From contig NZ_WAAO01000001.1 in assembly GCF_008868005.1 (NCBI RefSeq), forward strand, positions 186,001-250,000: DNA of 64,000 bases, in the 5' to 3' direction. The notes beneath the pieces are model-generated. The model saw only the letters and a program-made list of their open reading frames with translations. It was not told the DNA's origin and did no database searches. The number at the start of each line of letters is the position of its first letter. Position 1 is the stretch's first letter. Shown one piece after another: positions 34,353 to 42,267 of the stretch. Origin of the DNA: Microbacterium algeriense (GTDB lineage Bacteria; Actinomycetota; Actinomycetes; Actinomycetales; Microbacteriaceae). The translations under genes and the position numbers were made by a program.

Positions 34353-35501
34353 ATGTCGCGCACGGAACCGAAGCACCTGATCGGCGTCATGGACGTCGTC
34401 CGCATCGTTCTCGGATGGGGAGCCTTCCTGGCGCTCCTGATCCTGCACCCCCTGCTGGAGCCGCCTGTTCCGGCTCCGGTCCTCGTGGTCGCCCTCGCCG
34501 GGATCGTCGCGGTGATCCTGGTGTGCGCGTTCGGGGTGGTCAAGCAGGCGGAGGCCCTCGCGCACCGACTCGGCGATCCCTACGGCTCTCTGGTCCTCAC
34601 GCTCTCCATCGTGCTGATCGAGGTCATCCTGATCTCGGCGGTGATGCTCGGACCGGGGGAGCACGCGACCATCGCCCGCGACTCGGTCATGGCCGTCGCA
34701 ATGATCATCCTCAACCTCGTCATCGGTCTCGCGCTGCTCCTCGGGGGTGTCCGCCACCGCGGCATGGCGCACAACCGAACCGGAACCTCCGCCTACCTGT
34801 CGATGCTCGTGGTGCTCGTCGCCCTGGCGTTCGGTCTTCCGGCCCTGATCGGCACGGACGGGTCGTACACGACGGCGCAGGAGATTCCGATCATCCTCCT
34901 CACGCTCGCGCTCTACGCCTTCTTCCTCTTCCGCCAGATGGGCGCGCAGGCGAGCGACTTCACCGAGGTGGACCCCCGCCTGCTGCGGGACCGACCGCGC
35001 GAGGCGTCAGCGAGCGACGGCGGGATCCGTCAGGTCCTGGGCGAGCACCGCACCGAGATCCTGATCCGACTCGGGCTCCTCGTGGTCACCGTCGTCCCGA
35101 TCGTGCTGCTGTCGCACGACATGGCGGCGCTGCTCGACGACGGCCTCGGTCGCCTGGGCGCCCCGGTCGCCCTCGCCGGCGTGCTCATCGCGGGGATCGT
35201 GTTCCTGCCGGAGTCGATCACCGCGGTGCGTGCGGCGTTGCGCGGCGAGGCACAGCGCGTGGTCAACCTCTGCCATGGAGCACTCGTCTCCACCGTCGGT
35301 CTCACCATCCCCGCCGTGCTGGTCATCGGCATGCTCACCGGTCAGACCGTCGTCCTGGCGGAGTCGCCGGCGAACCTGCTGATGCTCGGCGTCACGCTGC
35401 TGCTCTCGGTGACCACCTTCGCGGCGAAGCGTGTGACCGCGATGCACGGGGCGGCCCACCTGGTGACGTTCGCCGTGTACGTCCTGGTGCTCTTCAGCTG
35501 A
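34353..35501 (+). CDS. chaA: Ca2+/H+ antiporter (ChaA-like)
   Basis: This 382-residue CaCA-superfamily exchanger has two inverted halves: SLVLTLSIVLIEVILISAVM with its conserved Glu in the first alpha-repeat and GIVFLPESITAVRAALRGE in the second. About eleven membrane segments are predicted. ATG 34353 is preferred over GTG 34284 because AGGAG lies seven bases upstream. ChaA-type proteins export Ca2+ or Na+/K+ in exchange for protons. Single gene. Confidence 0.88.
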   Translation: MSRTEPKHLIGVMDVVRIVLGWGAFLALLILHPLLEPPVPAPVLVVALAGIVAVILVCAFGVVKQAEALAHRLGDPYGSLVLTLSIVLIEVILISAVMLGPGEHATIARDSVMAVAMIILNLVIGLALLLGGVRHRGMAHNRTGTSAYLSMLVVLVALAFGLPALIGTDGSYTTAQEIPIILLTLALYAFFLFRQMGAQASDFTEVDPRLLRDRPREASASDGGIRQVLGEHRTEILIRLGLLVVTVVPIVLLSHDMAALLDDGLGRLGAPVALAGVLIAGIVFLPESITAVRAALRGEAQRVVNLCHGALVSTVGLTIPAVLVIGMLTGQTVVLAESPANLLMLGVTLLLSVTTFAAKRVTAMHGAAHLVTFAVYVLVLFS

Positions 35502-35614
35502 CCCGACAGCGGTCGTGGCGATGCAGTTCGTCGCAGATCCGCACCAGGTCGCAGGGATTCCCCGCAGGGATGCGAGCTCGGTGCGAAACTGCGACCTCGT
35601 GCACACGGGCCGAC

Positions 35615-35644
35615 AGTTGCCTGAGGCAACTTTAGGCGTAGACT
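35615..35644 (+). promoter_or_regulatory. marR promoter with overlapping 17-bp palindrome
   Basis: AGTTGCCT-G-AGGCAACT (35615-35631) is perfect and contains the -35 TTGCCT (35617-35622). TAGACT (35639-35644) follows after 16 bases and the ATG six bases later, so the mRNA is leaderless. TTGCCT-n-AGGCAA is a typical MarR-dimer operator, so MarR should repress its own operon. Confidence 0.75.
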
Positions 35645-35650
35645 GGTGGC

Positions 35651-36151
35651 ATGACAGCCGGTGAAGGTGTCGCTGACATCCACGTCGCCCTGGTCCGGGT
35701 GGTCTCGGAGTGGACCGAGAGCGACCTGCAGACCCATGTCGCCGAGAGCGTCGGAGTCGCCCTCGATCCCACGGCGATCCGCGCGGTGTATCTGGTCGGC
35801 CTCAACGGCGGCGCGATGGGATCGACGGAGCTCGCCGAACACGGCTCGATGACGCGGCCGACCACCTCGAAGCTGGTGTCGCGCCTCGCCGCGCAGGGCG
35901 TCGTCGAACGCATCCGCTCCGGCCGCACGGTCGAGGTGCGCCTCACGGAGGCCGGACGCCAGGTGTACGCCCGCCTCGTGGATGCCGGTCACCGGATGGT
36001 CGACGCCGCGCTCCAGGGCTGGGCGCCGAGCGAAGTCACGCAGTTCAGCGCTCAGCTCGCCCGTTTCGTGACCGCACTCTCCCGTACGAACCCCGCACCA
36101 CTCAACGACGCCGCAACGGGCGCCACACCCCCCGAGGAGGAACCATCATGA
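35651..36151 (+). CDS. MarR family transcriptional regulator
   Basis: This 166-residue winged-helix protein has the DNA-binding core GSTELAEHGSMTRPTTSKLVSRL (in pieces, about residues 58-80) and wing VVERIRSGRTVEVRLTEAG. The ATG overlaps nothing upstream and sits six bases after a TAGACT -10. Its stop overlaps the SDR gene start (ATGA). It probably represses itself and the SDR through the palindrome at 35615-35631. The ligand may be the substrate of the SDR. Confidence 0.9.
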   Translation: MTAGEGVADIHVALVRVVSEWTESDLQTHVAESVGVALDPTAIRAVYLVGLNGGAMGSTELAEHGSMTRPTTSKLVSRLAAQGVVERIRSGRTVEVRLTEAGRQVYARLVDAGHRMVDAALQGWAPSEVTQFSAQLARFVTALSRTNPAPLNDAATGATPPEEEPS

Positions 36152-36951
36152 CCCGTACCTATGTCGTCACCGGCGCCGCGTCCGGCATCGGCGCCGCGAC
36201 CGCCGAACTGCTCCGCGCGCAGGGCCACTCCGTGGTCGGCGTCGATCTCGCCGACACGGAGGTCACCGGCGACCTGTCAACGCACGACGGGCGCATCGCC
36301 GCCGCCGAGGCCGCGGTGGAGGCCGCGGACGGCAGCATCGACGCGGTCATCGCCTGCGCGGGCATCGCCGCACCGATCGCCAAGACCATGGCGATCAACT
36401 TCTTCGGCGTGACGGAGTTCCTCACCGCGCTCCTGCCGACGCTGAGCCTCGCCGACCAGCCGCGTGCTGCCGTCGTCTCGTCGATGGCCTCGCTGCAGCC
36501 GGTATCGCCCGAGCTCGTCGACGCGGCTCTCGCCGGGGATGAGGCGAAGGCGCTGCAGATCGGCGACCAGCTCGCCGCGACCCCCGAGGCCGGATTCCTC
36601 AACTACTCGTCGAGCAAGCGCGCGGTGTCGCGCTGGGTTCGTCGCGAGTCGGTGACCGAGGCGTGGGCGGGAGCGGGCATCCCGCTCAACGCCGTGGCTC
36701 CCGGTACGGTCACCACGGCCATGACCGCCGGCCTGCTCGCCTCGCCCGAGGGCCTGGCGCAGGTCGACGCCGCCGTTCCGATGCCGCTCAACTACCACCA
36801 GCCCGCATCCTCCATCGCGGAGCTGCTGGTGTGGCTGACGAGCCCCGCGAACACGCACATGGCCGGACAGACCATCTACTGCGACGGCGGTGCCGACGCC
36901 GTGCTCCGCGGCGACGACATCTGGTCGTGGAACGACGCCCCACGCAGCTGA
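36148..36951 (+). CDS. short-chain dehydrogenase/reductase
   Basis: This 267-residue classical SDR has cofactor motif TGAASGIG (8-15), a D-L-A-D after the second strand suggesting NAD preference, and catalytic Tyr153 and Lys157 in YSSSK. The C-terminal region is like 3-alpha-hydroxysteroid dehydrogenase-type SDRs. GAGGAGGAA precedes the ATG. It is translationally coupled to marR and followed by a strong terminator. Substrate unknown. Confidence 0.88.
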   Translation: MTRTYVVTGAASGIGAATAELLRAQGHSVVGVDLADTEVTGDLSTHDGRIAAAEAAVEAADGSIDAVIACAGIAAPIAKTMAINFFGVTEFLTALLPTLSLADQPRAAVVSSMASLQPVSPELVDAALAGDEAKALQIGDQLAATPEAGFLNYSSSKRAVSRWVRRESVTEAWAGAGIPLNAVAPGTVTTAMTAGLLASPEGLAQVDAAVPMPLNYHQPASSIAELLVWLTSPANTHMAGQTIYCDGGADAVLRGDDIWSWNDAPRS

Positions 36952-36960
36952 CCCCCTCCG

Positions 36961-36992
36961 CGAAGGCCCGGTTCGAGAGAACCGGGCCTTCG
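36961..36992 (+). terminator. strong terminator after SDR gene
   Basis: CGAAGGCCCGGTT (36961-36973) pairs perfectly with AACCGGGCCTTCG (36980-36992) around a six-base loop, ten bases after the SDR stop. Confidence 0.85.
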
Positions 36993-37024
36993 CCGTGAAC
37001 GCCTCCGACCACCCGCGAGGCGGC

Positions 37025-37058
37025 TTATTTTGAATGACTCAAAATAACGTGCTAGATT
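37025..37058 (+). promoter_or_regulatory. promoter with AT-rich operator
   Basis: TTATTTTGA-ATGAC-TCAAAATAA (37025-37047) is a perfect 9-bp inverted repeat, strikingly AT-rich for this genome. It contains the -35 TTGAAT (37030-37035). After 17 bases comes TAGATT (37053-37058). Transcription near 37065 would lead to the unknown gene at 37249 with a leader of about 185 bases. The operator looks like a Fur/PerR-superfamily or similar metal/redox box, but the regulator is not known. Confidence 0.65.
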
Positions 37059-37204
37059 TGCTGTACCGGCCGACCATCCCGTGCCCTCGCCCCGCCGCCT
37101 TCACGCGGCGCTGGTGCGGGGGAGACCTGGTCAGCAGATCGCACGCGCCCGCAGGGACACCCGGCCCCACGGCGTGCCTTCGCGCGCCCTGCGCGAGGGA
37201 TCGC

Positions 37205-37249
37205 ATGCACCCCGCATCCGACTGCGCCGGCGAGAGAGAGGAACCCTGA
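37205..37249 (+). CDS. possible 14-residue leader peptide
   Basis: ATG at 37205 opens a frame MHPASDCAGEREEP that stops in TGATG, sharing a base with the ATG of the next gene. A leader peptide coupling translation is possible. There is no clear ribosome site of its own, so it may be chance. Confidence 0.25.
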   Translation: MHPASDCAGEREEP

Positions 37250-37515
37250 TGGACGAGACCCGCTCCGGCTGGACGCCGAGTCCTGTGTTCAGTTCGATGC
37301 CGCACGCGATGGGACGCGGCTCGCGCGAGGACATCGTGTGGGAGGCGCTCGAGCGCGTGAACGGCAAGCCTGCGCCGTCGATGGGCGTCATGCAGGCCGC
37401 GATGGGCAACGAGGCGCAGATCCGCATCGTGCACGACACCATCCGCGCCTACCTCGACGCTCACGGGATGCGCGACCTCCGCGAGCTGGGCGCTCGTGCG
37501 GGGGAATCCGCATGA
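37249..37515 (+). CDS. small hypothetical protein, first of a two-gene unit
   Basis: The product is 88 residues (MDETRSGWTPSPVFSSMPHA start), with a helical C-terminal half including AQIRIVHDTIRAYLDAHGMR. AGAGAGAGGA precedes the ATG. The stop overlaps the next ATG. It lies downstream of the promoter with the AT-rich palindrome. No family recognised. Confidence 0.65.
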   Translation: MDETRSGWTPSPVFSSMPHAMGRGSREDIVWEALERVNGKPAPSMGVMQAAMGNEAQIRIVHDTIRAYLDAHGMRDLRELGARAGESA

Positions 37516-37814
37516 GCCGCGAAGCGGGACGGCCCCACGTCACCATGCGCATCCGCCCGAGCGACCTCTGCCGCACGCCACCTGTAGGAGCGACGGAAAA
37601 TCGCTTCATCGCCCAGCTCGGCTCGGTCGGCCTCGGCAGCTCTTCGTACGTCGTCGCTCCGCGCGAGTCGCAGACTCCGGAATGGATCGTGCTCGACTAC
37701 GCGACCGGAGAGCACGAACGCGTGTGGCGCCGGTCGCGGAAGCACACGGGCGGAGTGCTCGCGTACCGCCTGGTCGAGGACGACTCCTCGAGCGGGTACG
37801 TCTCCGTCGCCTGA
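37512..37814 (+). CDS. small hypothetical protein, second of a two-gene unit
   Basis: The product is 100 residues, predicted mainly beta, with a hydrophobic core in RFIAQLGSVGLGSSSYVV and EWIVLDYATGEHERVW. Coupled to the 88-residue gene by ATGA. No family recognised. Being in one unit with a metal/redox-like operator suggests a stress-linked role, which is inference only. Confidence 0.65.
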   Translation: MSREAGRPHVTMRIRPSDLCRTPPVGATENRFIAQLGSVGLGSSSYVVAPRESQTPEWIVLDYATGEHERVWRRSRKHTGGVLAYRLVEDDSSSGYVSVA

Positions 37815-37887
37815 GGGACGGTCCGCTCTCGCGCGGCCCCAGGGGGCGCCTCCGGGCAGGGGCACCGCCCACGTGACAGGCTGAGCG

Positions 37888-38652
37888 GTGCCCATACCCG
37901 TGGACGAACACCGAAAGCGCCATGACCCCGTGAGCCTCCGAGTCTCGACCGTCGACCCGCAGCAGGTCGCCCAGCTGCGGCGATGGAACGGCCTCCTGCG
38001 CGACGGCTACGCGGTCGGACGGCAGAGGGTCTGGGCTCGCAGCGACGACGCGGCGATCGCGCAGTTTCAGAATCCGCATCCGACCCGGAGGTCGGTGCTG
38101 CTGCTCGCCGAGATCGACGGGGTGTCCGTCGGAGCCGCAGAGGCTCACGCGAATCCGGAAGAGCCGGCGGACGTGGAGATCGCCGTGCTCGACGGGTTCC
38201 GGCGGCAGGGTGTAGGTCGAGTGCTGCTCGGCGCCGTTCGGGGAACGTTCCGCACCGTCGCCTCGACGATACGGGCCGAGACGTACTCGGAGGCGGGAGT
38301 CGCTTTCGCGCTCTCCGAAGGTCTGGATGTCGGCGTCCGCGAAAGCAGGCAGGTGCTCGACCTTCCGATCGCCCTCGCTGTCGGCTACACCGAGATCCTG
38401 CTCTCGCGCCACGATCCCGAGATCGTCCATCAGGACGACACCTTCGTCGAGGAGAGGATGCGGGGTCGCGGGATCGGCCGCGCTCTGAAGGCGGCCAACC
38501 TCCGTCAGCTCATGAGCCTGCCGGAGAGCGCATCCTCCCGGTTCCTGTAGACCTACACCGCGTTGTCGAACGCGCCGATGCTCGCTCTGAACAGGGCCAT
38601 CGGGTTCGAGGAAGCGGACATCCTCACCGTTCTCGAGGGGCCGCTCGGCTGA
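37888..38652 (+). pseudogene. GNAT acetyltransferase gene interrupted by an in-frame TAG
   Basis: From GTG 37888 the frame encodes a protein with two GNAT-like halves (acetyl-CoA motif FRRQGVGRVLLGAV, and RMRGRGIGRALKAAN). It stops at TAG 38548-38550 after SASSRFL. Without this codon the same frame continues for 33 residues to TGA 38650 and completes the GNAT C-terminus (ALSNAPMLALNRAIGFEEA). CAG to TAG would explain it in one step. The truncated product lacks the last strand and is probably inactive, unless this is a sequencing error or readthrough. Confidence 0.8.
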
Positions 38653-38673
38653 GATCGGGCGCGATGGAGCCGC

Positions 38674-40092
38674 TCACGACCTCAGCTCCGCGTTCACCGG
38701 TTTCGGGATGAACAGCGAGAACACGAGCGCCCCGACGAGCACGACGGCGCCGGTGATCAGTGCGGCCACGTAGCCGGAGGCCGGACTTCCCGCCTCCGCG
38801 GTGAACGAGGTCTGTGCCGCGTAGATCAGGACGAAGCTGAGGCCGGCGCCGAGGTTGATCGCTCCGGTGTTGAGGCCGGGCAGGGACCCGGGACGCTCCT
38901 TCGGCGAGAGGACCACGCCCAAGCCGTTGAGCATGATGTTGCCGATTCCGGCGTAGGTGATGCCGGCAGCGATCGACAGCAGCAGCAGAACGAGACGAGA
39001 GCTGGTCTCGACGTTGACGACCATGAGCGCGAGCACCGCGATGGTCCCGCCGAGGCCGACGCGCAGCATGGTGCGGTAGCCGACGGTGGCGGCGAGCCTG
39101 CCGCTGAGCGGGCCCATCAGCAGTCCGGCGAGCGCATACGGCATCAGGATCCACAGCGACACTTCCTCCGCGCTCATCTCCAACCCCAACGAGGTGTCCT
39201 GCGCCAGGGCAGGTACGACGCCGTTCATGATCGCGAAGATCCCGCCGAGGGTGAGCAACGAGGTGGCCGCGAGAGCCCAGGTCGAGCGTTGCTTCAGTTG
39301 CGTCGTCGAGACCAGCGGGTCGGAGATGGCACCTTCGAGCTTCCAGAAGGCGAGGAAGGAGGCGACGGCCACGGCGGCGAGCACGACGACGAGGAGAACG
39401 TCGGCTTCGGCCAGCTTTCCCAGTTCGTTGACGGCCACGAGCATCGAGCCGACCGAGACGACGAGCAGGAGCGCACCCCACCAGTCCATCCGCGGGCGAT
39501 CGTCGGCCATCGTCTCCGGGGCAAGGAGCCGCACGACCAGAGCCGCCGCGATGGCCACACCGGCCATGGTCCAGAAGATCGACGCGAAGCCGTGGTTGGT
39601 CGCCAGGTATCCGCCGAGCAAAGCGTCGCCGCCCGCGATCCCACCATTCACCGCGGTCACGACGCCGAGCAGGGTGCCATACGCTTTGGGATCCTTGACC
39701 GCTGCGCGGAGCATGATCAGGCACAGCGGAACCACCGGTCCCGACACGCCCTGGATGAGGCGGCCGATGAACAACATCGGCACATTCGTGGCGAGCGCGG
39801 CGACCACACAGCCGACCGCCATCACGAGGAGCATGCCGACCAGGACGCGGCGGCGTCCGATCAGGTCACCCAGTCGCGGCAGGAACAGAGTGAACAGCGC
39901 GGCCGCCGTGAAGAACACGGTCTGGGTCGACGCGATCTCGGTGGCGGTGGCGTGGAGCTCGCGCTCCATGGTGACCAGTGCGGGGCTCAGCATGCTGGCA
40001 TTCAGTTGGAACGCCAGGCACGCGGCGAGGAGGGCGATCATCAGGGGCACCACACCGGTGCCGGTGCGAACCGCTTCTTGCTGGTTGGTCAT
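38674..40092 (-). CDS. uriT: MFS transporter of the uridine/nucleoside cluster
   Basis: This 472-residue protein has 14 predicted membrane segments of the DHA2-like MFS type (LPRLGDLIGRRRVLVG in the first loop). It is divergent from a LacI regulator, with a nucleoside hydrolase and ribokinase next to that. In Corynebacterium glutamicum the same four functions form the uri locus (uriR, rbsK, uriT, uriH), so nucleoside uptake is the likely role. A LacI-type palindrome lies in its upstream region (40130-40145). Confidence 0.8.
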   Translation of the reverse strand: MTNQQEAVRTGTGVVPLMIALLAACLAFQLNASMLSPALVTMERELHATATEIASTQTVFFTAAALFTLFLPRLGDLIGRRRVLVGMLLVMAVGCVVAALATNVPMLFIGRLIQGVSGPVVPLCLIMLRAAVKDPKAYGTLLGVVTAVNGGIAGGDALLGGYLATNHGFASIFWTMAGVAIAAALVVRLLAPETMADDRPRMDWWGALLLVVSVGSMLVAVNELGKLAEADVLLVVVLAAVAVASFLAFWKLEGAISDPLVSTTQLKQRSTWALAATSLLTLGGIFAIMNGVVPALAQDTSLGLEMSAEEVSLWILMPYALAGLLMGPLSGRLAATVGYRTMLRVGLGGTIAVLALMVVNVETSSRLVLLLLSIAAGITYAGIGNIMLNGLGVVLSPKERPGSLPGLNTGAINLGAGLSFVLIYAAQTSFTAEAGSPASGYVAALITGAVVLVGALVFSLFIPKPVNAELRS

Positions 40093-40129
40093 ATCTCACT
40101 TCTTCGTGTGGGGGCTGGGGTCTGTGCGT

Positions 40130-40145
40130 GCGTAATCCTTTACGC
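40130..40145. promoter_or_regulatory. LacI-type operator between uriT and uriR
   Basis: GCGTAA-TCCT-TTACGC is a perfect 6-bp inverted repeat in the divergent gap. It resembles the fuller palindrome at 42177-42188 in the same cluster. Confidence 0.6.
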
Positions 40146-40204
40146 CCGCCGTATCTTTGGAGTCAGGGTGTCGACGACGGCACAAGGGTGAGGTCGAGGA
40201 TTCG

Positions 40205-41215
40205 GTGAAGAGAGCATCCGTCACGCTGCACGAAGTCGCCGCTGCTGCGGGAGTGTCGATCGCGACCGCTTCTCGCGCCTTGACCGGCAAGGACCGGGTC
40301 TCGGCGCAGACGGCCGAGCACGTGGCAGCGGTGGCCGAGCGGCTGGGCTACCGCGTCAATCTCATCGGACGAGGACTGCGCGCGGGTACGGGCGCCACGA
40401 TCGGCGTGGTCGTCCCCGTGATCAGCAATCCGTTCTACGGTGAGCTCATCCATCGTCTCGAAGACCACCTGCAGCAACGGGGCTTCGATCTCGTCATCGC
40501 CGATTCGCACGGCGACGTCGAGCGCGAACGCGACCGGCTTCGCATGCTCGTCGAGCGCCGGGTCGAGGGCGTTTTCGTCGTTCCCTCGGACGCCGAGCTG
40601 TCTTTCGATGCAGTGGCCGACACCGCGACGCGGGTGCCGCTGGTACAGCTGGACCGTCGGGTGATCGACCTTCCGGCGGACTTCGTCGGTGTGGACAATC
40701 ACCGAGGCATCGAACTCGCCATCGCGCATCTGACCGCCGCCGGGGCGACGCGACTCGTGCTGGTCTCCGGAAACGACGTCACCTCGGTGGGGCGCGAGCG
40801 GCGCGAGGCCTTCGAGAACACGGTGCGCGCGCGAGCACTCCCCCGGAAGGAGAACATCTTCGGGGAGTACCTGCTGCGGTTCGGCGAGGAGGCGGCGCGC
40901 ACGCTGCTGTCGCGCGGTCCGCTCCCGGACGCGATCGTGGCCGGTGACGACCTGGTCGCCGCCGGAGTCATCGCCGCGTTGAAGCGCGCGCTGGTTCATG
41001 TGCCCTCCGACGTGCAGGTCACGGGCTTCGACGGCACGATGCTCGCCGACGTGTGCGAACCCCGTCTGACGACCGTCGTGCAGCCGTTCGACGAGCTCGC
41101 GCGCGAAGCCGTGGAGGCGCTGACCCGCCGCATGGACCAACCCGACGCCCCGTACGTGCTGAGCCGGGTCGCCCCCAGCCTGCGCGTCGCCGAGTCCACG
41201 TCTGCCGACCACTGA
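40205..41215 (+). CDS. uriR: LacI family regulator of nucleoside utilisation
   Basis: The product is 336 residues. The helix-turn-helix is VTLHEVAAAAGVSIATASRAL (in two parts, about residues 6-27), followed by the ligand domain with NPFYGELIHRLED, VDNHRGIELAI and VQVTGFDGTML. GTG 40205 gives the standard N-terminus and has GAGGA upstream. By analogy with UriR it should repress the transporter, nucleoside hydrolase and ribokinase and respond to uridine or ribose; this is inferred from gene order and the shared palindromes. Confidence 0.85.
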   Translation: MKRASVTLHEVAAAAGVSIATASRALTGKDRVSAQTAEHVAAVAERLGYRVNLIGRGLRAGTGATIGVVVPVISNPFYGELIHRLEDHLQQRGFDLVIADSHGDVERERDRLRMLVERRVEGVFVVPSDAELSFDAVADTATRVPLVQLDRRVIDLPADFVGVDNHRGIELAIAHLTAAGATRLVLVSGNDVTSVGRERREAFENTVRARALPRKENIFGEYLLRFGEEAARTLLSRGPLPDAIVAGDDLVAAGVIAALKRALVHVPSDVQVTGFDGTMLADVCEPRLTTVVQPFDELAREAVEALTRRMDQPDAPYVLSRVAPSLRVAESTSADH

Positions 41216-41218
41216 GCG

Positions 41219-42151
41219 TCAGGCCAGCGCGGCGACGGCATCCGTCACGAGGTCCCAGAACTTCGGAACATCGAGCGTGATCGCGACGTCGGCGTTGGGC
41301 TCCTTGCCGAGCATGTCGTGCAGATCGACGCAGGTCGCTCCTGCGGTGAACTCGCCCGTCGTCTCGATGTCGACGTGGCAGCGCTGAACGGAGGCGACGG
41401 CGCGATCGATCGCGATGGCCACCGTGATCGGGTCGTGAAGCGGGCCTTCGGGCATCCCTTCGGCCTTCTCGTAGGTGCTGCAGAAGAAGCGCATCAGCTC
41501 GACGCCGAACGCGGAGGTCGCATTGCCGACCGCACCGATGCGCTGGATCACGTCTTCGGTGATCAGCGCCTGGTGCGAGATGTTCAGTCCGACCATCGTC
41601 AGGGGCAGCCCGGAGGCGAAGACGACCGCTGCGGCCTCGGGGTCGGCCCAGGCGTTGAACTCCGGGTAGGCGCCGACGTTGCCGCGGCCGGTGGAACCGC
41701 CCATCCAGATGATCTCCTGGATCTTCGGTGCGACCTCGGGATGCTGCTGCAGCAGGAGGGCGATGTTGGTCAGGGGACCCGTGGGGATGACGGTGAGGGG
41801 CTCCGTGGAAGCTGCGAGCGTGTCGGCAAGGAACTGCACGGCGTGGCGCTGATCGAGCGGGACCGTCGGCTCCGGGAGCACGGGACCACCCAGGGCGTTG
41901 TCTCCGTGGATCCACGCGCCGGGGGTGAGTTCTCGCTTGAGCGGCTTATCGGCTCCGGCCGCCACAGGCACGTCGGTCACACCGGCGACCGTGAGCGCGA
42001 TCCGCGCATTGCGGGTGGTGTGCTCCAGGTAACCATTGCCGCCGACGGTGGTGACACCACGGAGATCGATGGCGTCGTTTCCGGCCGCGAGCCAGATGGC
42101 GAAGACGTCGTCGTGGCCAGGATCGCAGTCGAGAAGGACGGGAATGCTCAT
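41219..42151 (-). CDS. uriH: inosine-uridine preferring nucleoside hydrolase
   Basis: This 310-residue IunH-family enzyme has the Ca2+-binding signature LLDCDPGHDD (residues 6-15), the base/ribose-site motif VIPTGPLTNIALLL and the C-terminal HDPITVAIAID with its metal-binding Asp. It splits ribonucleosides to base and ribose. It stops three bases after the convergent uriR gene and starts divergently from ribokinase across a LacI-type operator. Ribose made here is the substrate of the next gene. Confidence 0.93.
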   Translation of the reverse strand: MSIPVLLDCDPGHDDVFAIWLAAGNDAIDLRGVTTVGGNGYLEHTTRNARIALTVAGVTDVPVAAGADKPLKRELTPGAWIHGDNALGGPVLPEPTVPLDQRHAVQFLADTLAASTEPLTVIPTGPLTNIALLLQQHPEVAPKIQEIIWMGGSTGRGNVGAYPEFNAWADPEAAAVVFASGLPLTMVGLNISHQALITEDVIQRIGAVGNATSAFGVELMRFFCSTYEKAEGMPEGPLHDPITVAIAIDRAVASVQRCHVDIETTGEFTAGATCVDLHDMLGKEPNADVAITLDVPKFWDLVTDAVAALA

Positions 42152-42176
42152 GGTGCTCCTTTGCAGATGTCGTTGC

Positions 42177-42188
42177 GTAAACGTTTAC
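42177..42188. promoter_or_regulatory. LacI-type operator between uriH and rbsK
   Basis: GTAAACGTTTAC is a perfect 12-bp palindrome, flanked by GC before and AC after, in the divergent gap. It has the central CG of typical LacI operators and should allow joint control of both genes. Confidence 0.75.
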
Positions 42189-42267
42189 ACTGTTTGGCGG
42201 GAACGTCAAGTCGGCACCGATCGCCGCACTGTCCGTACGCCTCCGATCCGATCAGAAAGCAGCCCCC

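Noticed and set aside
37034..37249. ORF beginning ATGACTCAAAATAAC inside the AT-rich operator
   Set aside because: Its start lies inside the promoter and the product is Pro/Arg-rich without features; the downstream ATG with a ribosome site is better.
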